From Oscillospiraceae bacterium (GTDB taxonomy: Bacteria; Bacillota; Clostridia; Oscillospirales; Acutalibacteraceae): a DNA stretch of 64,000 nt. How positions within the stretch are numbered: position 1 is the first letter of the stretch; each line of letters begins with the position of its first letter. Shown piece by piece: positions 35,097-43,997 of this stretch. Made by a program: the position numbers and the translations under genes. The notes below the pieces were generated by a model. That model was given only the letters and a program-made list of their open reading frames with translations, was not told the DNA's origin and ran no database searches. The stretch is from contig CAJTCU010000007.1 in the NCBI GenBank assembly GCA_910574935.1, forward strand, positions 1 to 64,000, given 5' to 3'.

Positions 35097-35987
35097 ATGG
35101 ATCGTATTATTCGTACTATTACGTCAGATGGTAGCTTAATTGCTTCCGCAATTGAATCTTCTGAACTGGTTTATAAAGCCCAACGGCTGCATGCGCTTAC
35201 AAAGACATCCTGTGCGGCTTTAGGTCGTTTGCTCACCGGTGCCTCGTTGATGGGAGCTATGTTGAAGGAAGCAGACGCGTCGCTGACGCTGAAAATTGCT
35301 GGGGATGGTCCTTTGGGGTCCCTAATAGCTCTGGCGGACAGTTCCGGCAACGTGCGGGGCTATGTGGAGCATCCCCAGTTGGAGTTGCCTTTAAAACTCA
35401 ATGGAAAACTGGATGTAGGCGGGGCGGTGGGCTGCCATGGACGTCTAGCAGTGATTCGGGACTTTCATACGGGAGAGCCGTACTGTGGCCAGGTAGAATT
35501 GGTTAGTGGAGAGATTGCGGAGGACCTGACGAACTATTATGCCGTTAGTGAACAGACACCCACAGTCTGCGCTTTGGGAGTGCTGGTGGATAAGGAGGAT
35601 GGTGTCGCATTACTGGCTGGCGGGTTACTGATTCAGGCACTGCCGGGAGCAGAGGAGAGCGCTCTGACTCGCCTGGAAAAAAATGTGGCAGAATTGGACG
35701 CTGTGACCACGATGCTGGCTAAGGGGATGGGACCCGAGGAAATGTGCCAAAAGGCTTTAAAGGGCTTTCAAATCGAAAAGCTGGATGAATTTCCTGTACA
35801 TTATGTGTGTACTTGTGGAAAGGAGCGCTTTACCCGTATTTTGATGACCTTACAACCAACGGATTTGCTGACCCTGCCGACCAATGAAGAAGGTATGGTA
35901 GAGACAGTCTGCCAGTACTGCAACCGCAAGTATTACTTCTCCCAAGAGGAGCTGGCTCTGCTCGCAGAAAAAAACGAAAAAAAATAA
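35097..35987 (+). CDS. hslO: Hsp33 redox-regulated chaperone
   Basis: A 296-residue holdase activated by disulfide formation. The zinc centre is visible at the C-terminus: CTCGKERF and CQYCNRKY (CxC and CxxC). N-terminal core: LTKTSCAALGRLLTGASLMG, GYVEHPQLELPL. GAGGAG precedes ATG 35097. Its presence fits an anaerobe that faces occasional oxidant exposure. Confidence 0.97.
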   Translation: MDRIIRTITSDGSLIASAIESSELVYKAQRLHALTKTSCAALGRLLTGASLMGAMLKEADASLTLKIAGDGPLGSLIALADSSGNVRGYVEHPQLELPLKLNGKLDVGGAVGCHGRLAVIRDFHTGEPYCGQVELVSGEIAEDLTNYYAVSEQTPTVCALGVLVDKEDGVALLAGGLLIQALPGAEESALTRLEKNVAELDAVTTMLAKGMGPEEMCQKALKGFQIEKLDEFPVHYVCTCGKERFTRILMTLQPTDLLTLPTNEEGMVETVCQYCNRKYYFSQEELALLAEKNEKK

Positions 35988-36007
35988 AAATATTTTCGTT
36001 TTTCCTA

Positions 36008-36036
36008 TTGACAAATCGGGGCAAATCTTGTAAAAT
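36008..36036 (+). promoter_or_regulatory. Promoter of tRNA cluster
   Basis: TTGACA (36008-36013), 17 bases, TAAAAT (36031-36036), 40 bases before tRNA-Val. No other promoter is evident in the cluster. Confidence 0.85.
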
Positions 36037-36077
36037 ATAGAACGTCGCCAGGGGGCGGCGGTCCGGTAGAAGGATTG

Positions 36078-36154
36078 GGGGGCATAGCTCAGCTGGTTAG
36101 AGCACCTGCCTTACAAGCAGGGGGTCACAGGTTCGAGTCCTGTTGTCCCCACCA
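36078..36154 (+). tRNA. tRNA-Val (TAC)
   Basis: Acceptor GGGGGCA/TGTCCCC, anticodon loop CTTACAA between CCTGC/GCAGG arms, TTCGAGT T-loop, encoded CCA. First of five clustered tRNAs. Confidence 0.97.
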
Positions 36155-36173
36155 TATCGGAAAGATTCTATTT

Positions 36174-36250
36174 GGCCCGGTAGTTCAGTTGGTTAGAACG
36201 CTAGCCTGTCACGCTAGAGGTCGACGGTTCGAGCCCGTTCCGGGTCGCCA
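36174..36250 (+). tRNA. tRNA-Asp (GTC)
   Basis: Acceptor GGCCCGG/CCGGGTC, anticodon stem CTAGC/GCTAG around GTC, TTCGAGC T-loop, encoded CCA. Confidence 0.97.
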
Positions 36251-36277
36251 AATAGTTCCTTATTTGGAACTATATTT

Positions 36278-36353
36278 GCCTCTGTAGCTCAGTTGGTAGA
36301 GCAGGGGACTGAAAATCCCCGTGTCATTGGTTCGATTCCGATCGGAGGCACCA
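36278..36353 (+). tRNA. tRNA-Phe (GAA)
   Basis: Acceptor GCCTCTG/CGGAGGC (one wobble), anticodon stem GGGGA/TCCCC around GAA, TTCGATT T-loop, encoded CCA. Confidence 0.97.
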
Positions 36354-36355
36354 TT

Positions 36356-36431
36356 GCGGGCGTAGCTCATCTGGTAGAGCGCCACCTTGCCAAGGTGGAG
36401 GTAGCGAGTTCGAGCCTCGTCGTCCGCTCCA
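36356..36431 (+). tRNA. tRNA-Gly (GCC)
   Basis: Acceptor GCGGGCG/CGTCCGC, anticodon stem CCACC/GGTGG around GCC, TTCGAGC T-loop, encoded CCA. Only two bases separate it from tRNA-Phe. Confidence 0.97.
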
Positions 36432-36439
36432 GGAATGTG

Positions 36440-36471
36440 AAAAGACGCTTCAAAATCATGGAGCGTCTTTT
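36440..36471 (+). terminator. Terminator-like hairpin between tRNA-Gly and tRNA-Cys
   Basis: AAAAGACGCT (36440-36449) pairs with AGCGTCTTTT (36462-36471), with the T-run built into the stem. It lies inside the tRNA cluster, so tRNA-Cys would be expressed less by readthrough, or the hairpin is an RNA-processing signal. Confidence 0.65.
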
Positions 36472-36480
36472 CTACAAGAT

Positions 36481-36555
36481 GGTGACATAGCCAAGTGGTA
36501 AGGCAAAGGTCTGCAAAACCTTCATTCCCCGGTTCAAATCCGGGTGTCACCTCCA
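36481..36555 (+). tRNA. tRNA-Cys (GCA)
   Basis: Acceptor GGTGACA/TGTCACC, anticodon stem AAGGT/ACCTT around GCA, TTCAAAT T-loop, encoded CCA. Last gene of the cluster. Confidence 0.97.
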
Positions 36556-36558
36556 ATG

Positions 36559-36595
36559 AGCGCGATGGATATTTCATCCATTGCGCTTAATTTTT
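36559..36595 (+). terminator. Terminator of tRNA cluster
   Basis: AGCGCGATGGAT (36559-36570) pairs with ATCCATTGCGCT (36576-36587) with one wobble, followed by TAATTTTTG. Confidence 0.85.
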
Positions 36596-36618
36596 GTTTT
36601 GGTAAGGAGTGAAGAGAG

Positions 36619-37149
36619 ATGGTGTTAGAGACAGAACGGCTGATCCTTCGGGAAATGGATGAGCAGGATTTCAACGCACTGTACCAGATATTCTCCGACC
36701 CAGAGACCATGCGGCATTATCCCAAGCCTTTTGACGAGGGAAAAGTTCGCTACTGGATCGAGTGGAACCAGGAAAACTACCGGGTCTTTGGCTTTGGCTT
36801 GTGGGCCGTGGTGCTGAAGGAGACCGGCCAGCTCATCGGCGACTGCGGAATTACCATGCAGAACATTGATGGCAAGATCAAGCCGGAAATCGGCTACCAC
36901 ATCCACCGGGACCACTGGCGAAAGGGCTATGCCAGCGAGGCCGCCCGAAGGTGCCGGGACTGGCTCTTTGAAAATACGCCTTTCCAAATGGTTTTTTCTT
37001 ACATGAAGTACACGAATGTAGGCTCGTATTCTACCGCCGAGGCTAATGGGATGCGGTTCATAGAAGAGTATCCGAACGAAGTGGACACAATTTCAAAAGT
37101 TTACGCTATTTCCAGAGAGGACTGGAAGCGGCTGAAAGGATGTCTTTGA
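36619..37149 (+). CDS. GNAT acetyltransferase, RimJ/RimL type
   Basis: A 176-residue acetyltransferase: LETERLILREMDEQDFNALY start, GLWAVVLKETGQLIGDCGI, EIGYHIHRDHWRKGYASEAARRC (acetyl-CoA loop), and a C-terminal NVGSYSTAEANGMRFIEEY block. The acceptor is unknown. GTAAGGAG precedes ATG 36619. GC-rich codon use compared with the GNATs near 4-5 kb suggests it belongs to the core genome. Confidence 0.88.
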   Translation: MVLETERLILREMDEQDFNALYQIFSDPETMRHYPKPFDEGKVRYWIEWNQENYRVFGFGLWAVVLKETGQLIGDCGITMQNIDGKIKPEIGYHIHRDHWRKGYASEAARRCRDWLFENTPFQMVFSYMKYTNVGSYSTAEANGMRFIEEYPNEVDTISKVYAISREDWKRLKGCL

Positions 37150-37150
37150 C

Positions 37151-37930
37151 TTGCACACAAAAGAGAGCCTGCTGAAAGATATAAAAAATATGGAAATCCT
37201 GCCGAAGGGCGCTTTACTGATCCATTCTTCCCTAAAGGCTATCGGTCCGGTGGAGGGCGGCGCAGATACGGTTCTGGACGCCTGGTGCGAATATATGAAA
37301 GACGGTCTGCTGATTTTTCCCACCCATACCTGGCGGCAAGTCGGCAAAGAAACGCTGGTATTTGACAGCCGTAGTTTACCCTCCTGCGTGGGCATTCTGC
37401 CGGAGCTCTTCCGCCACAGGTCCGGGGTGCTCCGTTCGCTGCACCCGACCCACTCGGTGGCGGCGCTTGGGAAGGGAGCAGAAGTCTATGTGGCCGGGGA
37501 AGAGACCCGCATTACCCCCTGTCCCCGGGAGGGCTGCTGGGGCAAGCTGCTGGACCTGGATGCAGACATCCTCTTTTTAGGTTGTACTCTACGTTCCAAC
37601 ACCTTTCTCCATGGCGTAGAGGAGTGGGAAGGCATTCCAGATCGAATAGATCCAAAGCCGCAGCATGTTGCCATTATCGGCCCAAAAGGGGAAACGTATA
37701 AGACTGACCTGCACCGCCATCATAGTGAGGCCTGTGAGGATATTTCAGAAAACTATATCAAGATGGAGCCAGTGTTCCTAAAGCATGGAGCCATTCATTA
37801 TGGTACCTTTGGAGATGCCAAATGCGTACTGGGTAATGCTCGAAAAATGCGGGATATTACTGTGGAATTGTTGAATAAAGAGCCGAACCTCTTTGTCAAT
37901 GGAGAGCCGGTACCAGAAAGCTGGTATTAG
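37151..37930 (+). CDS. AAC(3)-family N-acetyltransferase
   Basis: A 259-residue member of the aminoglycoside 3-N-acetyltransferase family: GALLIHSSLKAIGPVEGGADTVLDA, LIFPTHTWRQ, SCVGILPELFRHRSGVLRSLHPTHSVAA, and HGVEEWEGIP. Family members include true resistance enzymes and many chromosomal proteins with other substrates, so resistance should not be assumed. The TTG start is preceded by AAAGGA and lies one base after the GNAT stop, indicating co-translation. Confidence 0.85.
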   Translation: MHTKESLLKDIKNMEILPKGALLIHSSLKAIGPVEGGADTVLDAWCEYMKDGLLIFPTHTWRQVGKETLVFDSRSLPSCVGILPELFRHRSGVLRSLHPTHSVAALGKGAEVYVAGEETRITPCPREGCWGKLLDLDADILFLGCTLRSNTFLHGVEEWEGIPDRIDPKPQHVAIIGPKGETYKTDLHRHHSEACEDISENYIKMEPVFLKHGAIHYGTFGDAKCVLGNARKMRDITVELLNKEPNLFVNGEPVPESWY

Positions 37931-37933
37931 AAG

Positions 37934-38734
37934 ATGGACTGGGGGATACCGACTTTATTAGAGGCCGCCGACCCGGAAAGTGCGGCCAGCCTGTGCCGGG
38001 AACTGGGCTTTGATTTTGTGGAGTTGAGTATGGATTTGCCGGAATATCAGTCTTTTGATATTCCTTGGCTACAAAGTGTCGCAAGCAGATATCAGATCTA
38101 TTATACTATTCACCTGGAAGGCTTTATGGATCTCTGTGGGTTCAATCCTAGGGTGACGGACGCCTATCTACAGACCCTGTTAGAGGTAATTGAAGTGGCC
38201 AAGCGGTTAAATGTACCAACGCTCAACATTCATCTACAGAGAGGCGATCATTTTACTTTGCCAGATAAAAAAGTGTATTTGTACGAACTCTATCTTCATC
38301 ACTATTTGTCCCGACTATCTGAAGCGATTGCTCCCTGTGAAAAGGCCGCTGCTGGCGCAAAAATACAAATATGTATCGAAAATACCAATGGCTATAACCT
38401 GTCTTTTTTGCAAAAGGGGATGGCGCTTTTGCTGAAAAGTCCATTATTTGGCTTAACCTATGACATTGGCCATGATCATGGGGTGGGGGAGGTGGACAAG
38501 CCCTTTATCCTGGATCATCAAAATCGGCTTAAACATTTTCACATCCATGACGCGCTTGGTGGAAAAAGTCATCTACCCTTGGGAATTGGCGAACTAGATA
38601 TTCCTTGGTATGTAGCTTTAGCAGAGAAAAATCACTGCCGGGCTGTATTGGAAGTAAAAACTGCTGCCGCTCTGGCAGACTCGGTAGAATGGCTTAAACA
38701 GCATGAACTTCTTCATAAGAAGAACCGGGGGTAA
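37934..38734 (+). CDS. Sugar phosphate isomerase/epimerase-like TIM-barrel protein
   Basis: A 266-residue AP-endonuclease-2/xylose-isomerase-like barrel: CRELGFDFVELSMD, YYTIHLEG, VPTLNIHLQRGDH, ICIENTNGY, FGLTYDIGHDH, FHIHDALGGKSHLPLG and AVLEVK, which carry the His/Glu/Asp metal ligands. The reaction is unknown. It starts three bases after the AAC(3)-like gene. Confidence 0.85.
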   Translation: MDWGIPTLLEAADPESAASLCRELGFDFVELSMDLPEYQSFDIPWLQSVASRYQIYYTIHLEGFMDLCGFNPRVTDAYLQTLLEVIEVAKRLNVPTLNIHLQRGDHFTLPDKKVYLYELYLHHYLSRLSEAIAPCEKAAAGAKIQICIENTNGYNLSFLQKGMALLLKSPLFGLTYDIGHDHGVGEVDKPFILDHQNRLKHFHIHDALGGKSHLPLGIGELDIPWYVALAEKNHCRAVLEVKTAAALADSVEWLKQHELLHKKNRG

Positions 38735-38737
38735 AAA

Positions 38738-39265
38738 ATGAAAAAGAGGATAGAAGTAGTTCCATATTTGTCATTTAAAGGCGATTGTGAGGAAGCTATT
38801 CATACCTATATCGCAGCTTTTGACGGTGCAATTCATTTTATGTCCCGTTGATCTGAGGGTAATTTTGACGTAACTTCGGACCTTATTGGAAAAGTAATGC
38901 ATGTGGAGTTTCCCCTGGGCAGTACACACATGGCGGCGGGAGACTCCCTTGATACAGTAGGAGCAAATACGGACATAAAGCTAATGATTCATATGGACTC
39001 TCAAGAAGAAGCGTTGCTAGCAATCTCCCTACTGGCAGAAGGAGGAAGCGTACTCTCACCGCTGCGTCCACATCCAGCTCCTGATGATAGTGGATGTGGT
39101 TCCATTATTAGAGACCGTTTTGGGTTTACATGGGCCCAAATCTGGCAAAAGAACTTATATAGAATGAGCCCGTCATGGCGTTTTGTATTCTTCACCATAA
39201 CGGGCTCCATAATTATTCTGATTTGCTGTGTGCTAACTTCATCGCATACCGGACCGATGCCATAG
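38738..39265 (+). pseudogene. PhnB-like VOC protein with in-frame TGA
   Basis: A PhnB/DUF3-type VOC protein. ATG 38738 gives KRIEVVPYLSFKGDCEEAI and FDGAIHFMSR, then TGA at 38849, then in the same frame SEGNFDVTSDLIGKVMHVEF, STHMAAGDSL and RDRFGFTW. The family has Trp where the TGA lies (SRW motif), so one G-to-A change explains it. After GFTW the tail is unrelated, so the 3' end is also altered. Only three bases separate it from the upstream gene, so it belonged to that operon. No selenocysteine machinery or SECIS element is seen, so a nonsense mutation is the simplest reading. Confidence 0.75.
39166..39207. terminator. Hairpin between PhnB-like pseudogene and metH
   Basis: GAGCCCGT-ATGG (39166-39178) pairs with CCAT-ACGGGCTC (39195-39207) with small mismatches. 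It lies between converging genes. Neither side has a good T-run, so termination efficiency is uncertain. Confidence 0.5.
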
Positions 39266-41600
39266 CGTCCACACCATAGAAGTCTGCGCCGATCATGTCG
39301 GCGTATTCTTGGGTTAGCACCGCACCGCCCACCATAATCTTTACCTCAGGGACTTCTTTACGAAGCAGATCGATAGTTTCTTTCATGTGTGCCACTGTAG
39401 TAGTCATTAAGGCGCTGAGCCCCACAAGCCCAGCGTTATTTTTCTTTACAGCCTCTACAACCGCTTCCGGGGAGACATCCTTGCCGAGGTCAACGACAGC
39501 AAAGTTATAGTTTTCCAGCAGGACTTTCACAATATTCTTGCCAATATCATGTACATCCCCTTTTACGGTAGCGATTACAATGGTTAAGCTGCTCTGTTCA
39601 GAGGCCTGTCCCGACATGTGGGATTTGAGCACTTCAAAAGCTGCTTTGGCCGCATCTGCACTCATTAAGAGCTGGGGCAAAAATAGGGTCTTAGCCTCAA
39701 ATTGCTGACCAACAGCGTCTAGGGCTGGGACAATTTCTTGATTAATGATTTCTAAACCACTGGCAGTCTTTACAGCTTCAGCTGCTTGCTGGGCTGCGGC
39801 CTCCTTTAAGCCTTTTTCAATGGTCTGCCGCAGAGTCATTTGCCTAATGGTTCCAGTCTTAACTGAAGGAGCCTCAACTTCAGCATAAGCTTCAATATAA
39901 GCCATACAATTTTCATCCTGGCCAGACAATGCGCAGAAGGAGCGATAGGCTTGCATCATCTGATGAGAGATTGGGTTCATAATGGCAGCGTCCAGACCGG
40001 ACTGCAGAGCCATCAAAAAGAATGCTGAGGTAACACTTTCTCTTTGCGGTAACCCAAAGGAGACATTCGACACCCCCAAAGAAGTGTATACCCCCAATTC
40101 TTGACGAATTCTTCGAAGAGCATCCAGAGTAACTAGGGCTGCATCTTTTCCTGTGCTGACAGCCATGGTCAGAGGATCAATGATTATATCACTTTTAGAA
40201 ATACCATATTTTGCAGCGGTTTCTACAATTTTTGCCGCCGCGTTCACTCGACCCTGCGTAGTATCTGGAATGCCGTTTTCCGTAATCGTCAGCCCAATTA
40301 CCACACCCCCGTACTTCTGAACCAAGGGAAAAATTGCCGCCATGGATTCTTCTTTGGCTGTAACGGAATTGACCAGTGCCTTACCATTGTAGAGGCGCAT
40401 GGCTTTTTCCATGGTAATAGGATCAGAAGTGTCGATTTGCAGTGGAAGAGGGGAGATAGACTGTAATTCACCAACTATGCGGCACATCATAGCTGGTTCG
40501 TCAATTTCAGGCAGTCCTACATTTACATCTAAGATATGAGCCCCCGCATCCTGCTGAGCAATTCCCTCCCGCAAGATATAGGGAAGATCGTTTTCTCGGA
40601 GGGCCTGCTTAAACCGCGACTTCCCTGTAGGGTTAATTCTTTCTCCAATAATGACCGGACTTTTCCCAAATTCTACTGCACACATTCCAGAGGCTACTAC
40701 TGTGGGCCGTATCTGGGGCAGAGGTGTGCAGGGCAAACCTTTACATAGCGCCACCATTTGGCGAATATGCTCAGGTGTGGTACCACAGCACCCTCCAATA
40801 ACCCAGGCGCCGGCATGAACGATCTGTTCCATAAGCTGTGAGAATTCTAGTGGACCGACATCAAAACAGGTCTGACCATCCCGCTCTTTGGGCAAGCCTG
40901 CATTGGGGTTAATTACCAACGGCAATGTAGTATAGTTACGGAGGGTATCAATTAATCCCAGCATTTGCTTTGGGCCCAGTCCGCAGTTTAGACCAATGGC
41001 GTCGGCACCAAGACCTTCTAAAATAGAGGCCATTGCTGGCAAGTCTCCACCAGTAAGCAGCTTTCCATCTGCATCAACCGTCATGGTAACGAACACAGGG
41101 AGTGAAGTGCTTTCCTTTACAGCTAAAAGAGCAGCTTTTGCTTCGTAAAGATCATTCATGGTTTCAATCAGAACACAATCGACGCCAGCAGCGGCGCCGG
41201 CTCTTGCAATTCGCCCAAACGCAGCCACTGCAGTCTCAAATTCCAAATCTCCCATGGGCGCCAACAATTTGCCACTAGGACCAATGTCCAAAGCAACCAT
41301 GCCATGACCAGCTTGTTCCACAGCTTTTTGGGCCAAGCACACCGCAGCTGAAATCACTTGCTCTAAGTCAATAGCGTTTTCAGCGCATTTGAAAGGATTT
41401 GCACCAAAAGTATTTGCACACAGAATGTCAGCGCCTGCGTCTAAATAGGCTTTGTGAATATGCAGAATTTTTTCTGGATGGCTTAAATTCCAAAGCTCTG
41501 GAGCTTGGCCGGGAAGAAGTCCACTTTCTTGCAAAACCGTCCCCATTGCGCCGTCAAAGAAAAGCGGTCTTTTGCCAAGTTCCTTTAAAATATCAGCCAT
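39213..41600 (-). CDS. metH: Cobalamin-dependent methionine synthase (no activation domain)
   Basis: A 795-residue enzyme moving a methyl group from methyl-THF through cobalamin to homocysteine. Order: homocysteine domain (FFDGAMGTVLQES, Zn ligands in LNCGLGP and GGCCGTTPEHI), pterin domain (VIIGERINPTGKSRF, DVNVGLPEID), cap helices, and cobalamin domain with DVHDIGKNIV (His ligand) and MVGGAVLTQEYAD. The reactivation domain is absent and encoded by the preceding gene. ATG 41600 overlaps the end of that gene by eight bases; the ATG at 41612 lacks spacing from AAAGGA. Confidence 0.95.
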   Translation of the reverse strand: MADILKELGKRPLFFDGAMGTVLQESGLLPGQAPELWNLSHPEKILHIHKAYLDAGADILCANTFGANPFKCAENAIDLEQVISAAVCLAQKAVEQAGHGMVALDIGPSGKLLAPMGDLEFETAVAAFGRIARAGAAAGVDCVLIETMNDLYEAKAALLAVKESTSLPVFVTMTVDADGKLLTGGDLPAMASILEGLGADAIGLNCGLGPKQMLGLIDTLRNYTTLPLVINPNAGLPKERDGQTCFDVGPLEFSQLMEQIVHAGAWVIGGCCGTTPEHIRQMVALCKGLPCTPLPQIRPTVVASGMCAVEFGKSPVIIGERINPTGKSRFKQALRENDLPYILREGIAQQDAGAHILDVNVGLPEIDEPAMMCRIVGELQSISPLPLQIDTSDPITMEKAMRLYNGKALVNSVTAKEESMAAIFPLVQKYGGVVIGLTITENGIPDTTQGRVNAAAKIVETAAKYGISKSDIIIDPLTMAVSTGKDAALVTLDALRRIRQELGVYTSLGVSNVSFGLPQRESVTSAFFLMALQSGLDAAIMNPISHQMMQAYRSFCALSGQDENCMAYIEAYAEVEAPSVKTGTIRQMTLRQTIEKGLKEAAAQQAAEAVKTASGLEIINQEIVPALDAVGQQFEAKTLFLPQLLMSADAAKAAFEVLKSHMSGQASEQSSLTIVIATVKGDVHDIGKNIVKVLLENYNFAVVDLGKDVSPEAVVEAVKKNNAGLVGLSALMTTTVAHMKETIDLLRKEVPEVKIMVGGAVLTQEYADMIGADFYGVDAMASVRYAMKLAHSKSE

Positions 41601-42246
41601 TGTAAATATCATCCTTTCTAAATGGGCAGTTTTTTGCAGTACAGGTCATACACTTATTAATATGGCAAAGGGAAGGATCGCTGGACAGCCCAATTACAGC
41701 GGTTATAGATTTAAAGGGGACCATAAGAAAAGATTCTGTTAGCGAAACACCGAGCTTTTTGGGGATTTCTAATGCATCAAACAGGAAGCGCTGATAACTT
41801 AAAGAAAAATCTCCATAACCTGGACTATACCGAGGGCGTAAATACTGCTCATGGGCTGTAGCATAGATTTCTAGATCCTTTTGGGCATTGTCAGCGCAAA
41901 ATTCGGTATAAGCTGCCGAAACCGCTTGAATGACAGGTAGCATAGGCGTTTCTGTAATGGTATATCGCTTTACCAGTATATCCACCCCTGGCCCAAGAGT
42001 ACTGGCAAAAAGGAATCCTTCGAAGCAACTTTGCAGGTGCATGGCTAGGTCGCGACTTTGTATAAGAGTCCCTGCCAAAACGACCTGGCCCTTTTCTTTA
42101 TCTACATCTACAGTGACCCGGCTATAAACATGCTTTGGTCTGGAAGCATTGATTATTTCCTCTTCGGCTCGATCAATGAGAGTCCCCAAAGCCGCCTCGC
42201 CGCCTGGAGCATTCATATAGCGCAAAATTTCTTTTCTATTCAACAT
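41593..42246 (-). CDS. Stand-alone methionine synthase activation domain protein
   Basis: A 217-residue protein matching the B12-dependent methionine synthase activation domain: RYSPGYGDFSLSYQRFLFDAL (the AdoMet-binding RxSPGY region), LTESFLMVPFKSITAVIGLS, and a Cys-rich tail CHINKCMTCTAKNCPF. It should reductively remethylate cobalamin on the separate MetH. The Cys tail may bind an Fe-S cluster, a feature of clostridial versions. It overlaps metH, which supports a complex. GAGGG precedes ATG 42246. Confidence 0.88.
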   Translation of the reverse strand: MLNRKEILRYMNAPGGEAALGTLIDRAEEEIINASRPKHVYSRVTVDVDKEKGQVVLAGTLIQSRDLAMHLQSCFEGFLFASTLGPGVDILVKRYTITETPMLPVIQAVSAAYTEFCADNAQKDLEIYATAHEQYLRPRYSPGYGDFSLSYQRFLFDALEIPKKLGVSLTESFLMVPFKSITAVIGLSSDPSLCHINKCMTCTAKNCPFRKDDIYNG

Positions 42247-42253
42247 AAGACCC

Positions 42254-43114
42254 TCACCGAAGAATATGACTCAAATTACTGAGAATTTTTTCCGCAGTTT
42301 TTGGACGATTCATCGTATATAGGTGAATATAACGTACACCATTAGCAATTAGATCCACGATTTGGTCCGTAGCATAAGCAATACCAGCCTGCTCCATAGC
42401 CTGAGGATCTCCCGAGAACCGATCCGCAATGGCCAAAAAACGGGGGGGCATGGTAGCACCTGAAAGTTCACAGGAGCGTTTTACCTGCCGGGCATTAATG
42501 ATGGGCATAATACCCGGAATAATCGGTACGTTGATACCAGCTGATAAAGTCCGATATAGAAAATTATAATAGATGTTATTGTCAAAAAACATCTGTGTGG
42601 TCAAAAAGTCACAGCCGGCGTCTACTTTCTCCTTTAGATAGGAAATATCATCTGCCTTGTGCTCACATTCTACATGGCCTTCTGGGTAACAAGCGCCACC
42701 TACACAGAAGTCTCCGCTGGCATGAATCTCCTGAATTAGGTTAATCGCATGGCGGTAGTTGCCCTCTCGTGTAAAGTTCATTGGCTTGTCACCCCGCAGC
42801 GCCATAATATTTTCGATACCACTTTCCCTTAATCCGGCTAGTTGTTTGCTAATCTCATCCTTTGTTGCTCCAATACAAGTTAGATGGGCTAGGGCTGTGG
42901 TATGACGATTGTTTTGAACATAGGAAGCCACCTCCACAGTCTTTTTGGAGGAGCTGCCGCCGGCACCATAGGTAACACTGATGAAGTCCGCGCCTATCGC
43001 GCTGATCTTATCGACCACTTGAAATACTTCCTCAAAACTGCCCTCTTTTTTGGGAGGGAATATTTCACAAGAAAATACAATGTCTTTTGCTTTTAATAAT
43101 TCGCTGATTCTCAT
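42254..43114 (-). CDS. metF: 5,10-methylenetetrahydrofolate reductase
   Basis: A 286-residue TIM-barrel flavoprotein providing methyl-THF: FSCEIFPPKKEGS, FISVTYGAGGSS, LTCIGATKDEI, NIMALRGDKP, and TQMFFDN. It leads the metF-activation-metH operon, seven bases before the next gene. A TATAAT (minus strand, near 43154) upstream serves it. I see no S-box or T-box in the 110-base gap to cwlD. Confidence 0.95.
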   Translation of the reverse strand: MRISELLKAKDIVFSCEIFPPKKEGSFEEVFQVVDKISAIGADFISVTYGAGGSSSKKTVEVASYVQNNRHTTALAHLTCIGATKDEISKQLAGLRESGIENIMALRGDKPMNFTREGNYRHAINLIQEIHASGDFCVGGACYPEGHVECEHKADDISYLKEKVDAGCDFLTTQMFFDNNIYYNFLYRTLSAGINVPIIPGIMPIINARQVKRSCELSGATMPPRFLAIADRFSGDPQAMEQAGIAYATDQIVDLIANGVRYIHLYTMNRPKTAEKILSNLSHILR

Positions 43115-43230
43115 TCTGACCCATTCCTTTATTAAGTATTTATTCTATTTCATTATACCACGAAAGGAAGAATTTGAAAAGAGAATACTTCATTTTCCAA
43201 AAGCATAGCTATTTCTAGGAGGTAATGTCT

Positions 43231-43962
43231 ATGAGAAGGAAAATCATGTTTTTAGTATTATTCTCTACATCTATAGCCCTTTTCACATTACAGACCATAC
43301 AAGCGTTCGGGATTGTGGCATTTCATGCGGATTTCTTTAAGAAAAAGGGTATTATTGTTGTTGACGCCGGACACGGTGGTGAGGATGGAGGAGCAATAGC
43401 TGTAAATGGTGTATTGGAAAAAGACATCAATTTGGCCATCGCTTTGGAATTAGAAAAAGACTTGAAGCAGAATAATTTTGAGGTAATAATGGTCCGAAAT
43501 AGCGATGTTTCTGTGGGAGATTCATCTTTGGGTACCGTGTCGGAAAGAAAGCGTTCTGACACCCGGGCCAGGCTACGCCTAGTGGAGGAAACAGGGGAGT
43601 GTATCCTTATTAGCATCCACCAAAATCACTTCTCAGAGGAAAAGTACAGTGGAGCCCAAGTTTTTTACTCCGCCAATCGAGAAGAAAGTGCCAGCCTGGC
43701 AGAATCCGTTCGGCAGAATATTGTTGGCTCTTTGCAGCCGGATAATAAACGCGAGAATAAACTGGCTGGCAGCAATATATACCTTATGAATAACTGTCAA
43801 GTCCCAGCGATATTGGTCGAATGTGGATTTCTCTCCAATTATGCGGAAACAGAAAAGCTGTGTACTGAAAGCTATCAGAAGGATATGGCTGCGGCCATTT
43901 ACAACGGGTTGATTGATTATTTGCAGGAAAATATGAATGAGTCATCCATGCAGGCGCAATAG
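43231..43962 (+). CDS. cwlD: N-acetylmuramoyl-L-alanine amidase CwlD
   Basis: A 243-residue zinc amidase. It has an N-terminal membrane/signal segment (KIMFLVLFSTSIALFTLQTI) and the Amidase_3 motifs: IVVDAGHGGEDGGAI (first His), VLEKDINLAIALEL (Glu), ILISIHQNHF (second His) and ILVECGFLSNYAE (catalytic Glu). CwlD makes muramic lactam in spore cortex. AGGAGG eight bases upstream favours ATG 43231 over 43225. Confidence 0.92.
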   Translation: MRRKIMFLVLFSTSIALFTLQTIQAFGIVAFHADFFKKKGIIVVDAGHGGEDGGAIAVNGVLEKDINLAIALELEKDLKQNNFEVIMVRNSDVSVGDSSLGTVSERKRSDTRARLRLVEETGECILISIHQNHFSEEKYSGAQVFYSANREESASLAESVRQNIVGSLQPDNKRENKLAGSNIYLMNNCQVPAILVECGFLSNYAETEKLCTESYQKDMAAAIYNGLIDYLQENMNESSMQAQ

Positions 43963-43997
43963 ATTTATTAAAGTAGAAGGATCCCAATAGCTTTCCC

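Noticed and set aside
37151-37930. Calling the AAC(3)-family gene an aminoglycoside resistance gene
   Set aside because: Many family members are chromosomal with other substrates, and the context is not mobile.
38738-39265. Selenoprotein reading of the PhnB-like TGA
   Set aside because: The family has Trp, not Cys, at this place and no SECIS-like stem follows directly.
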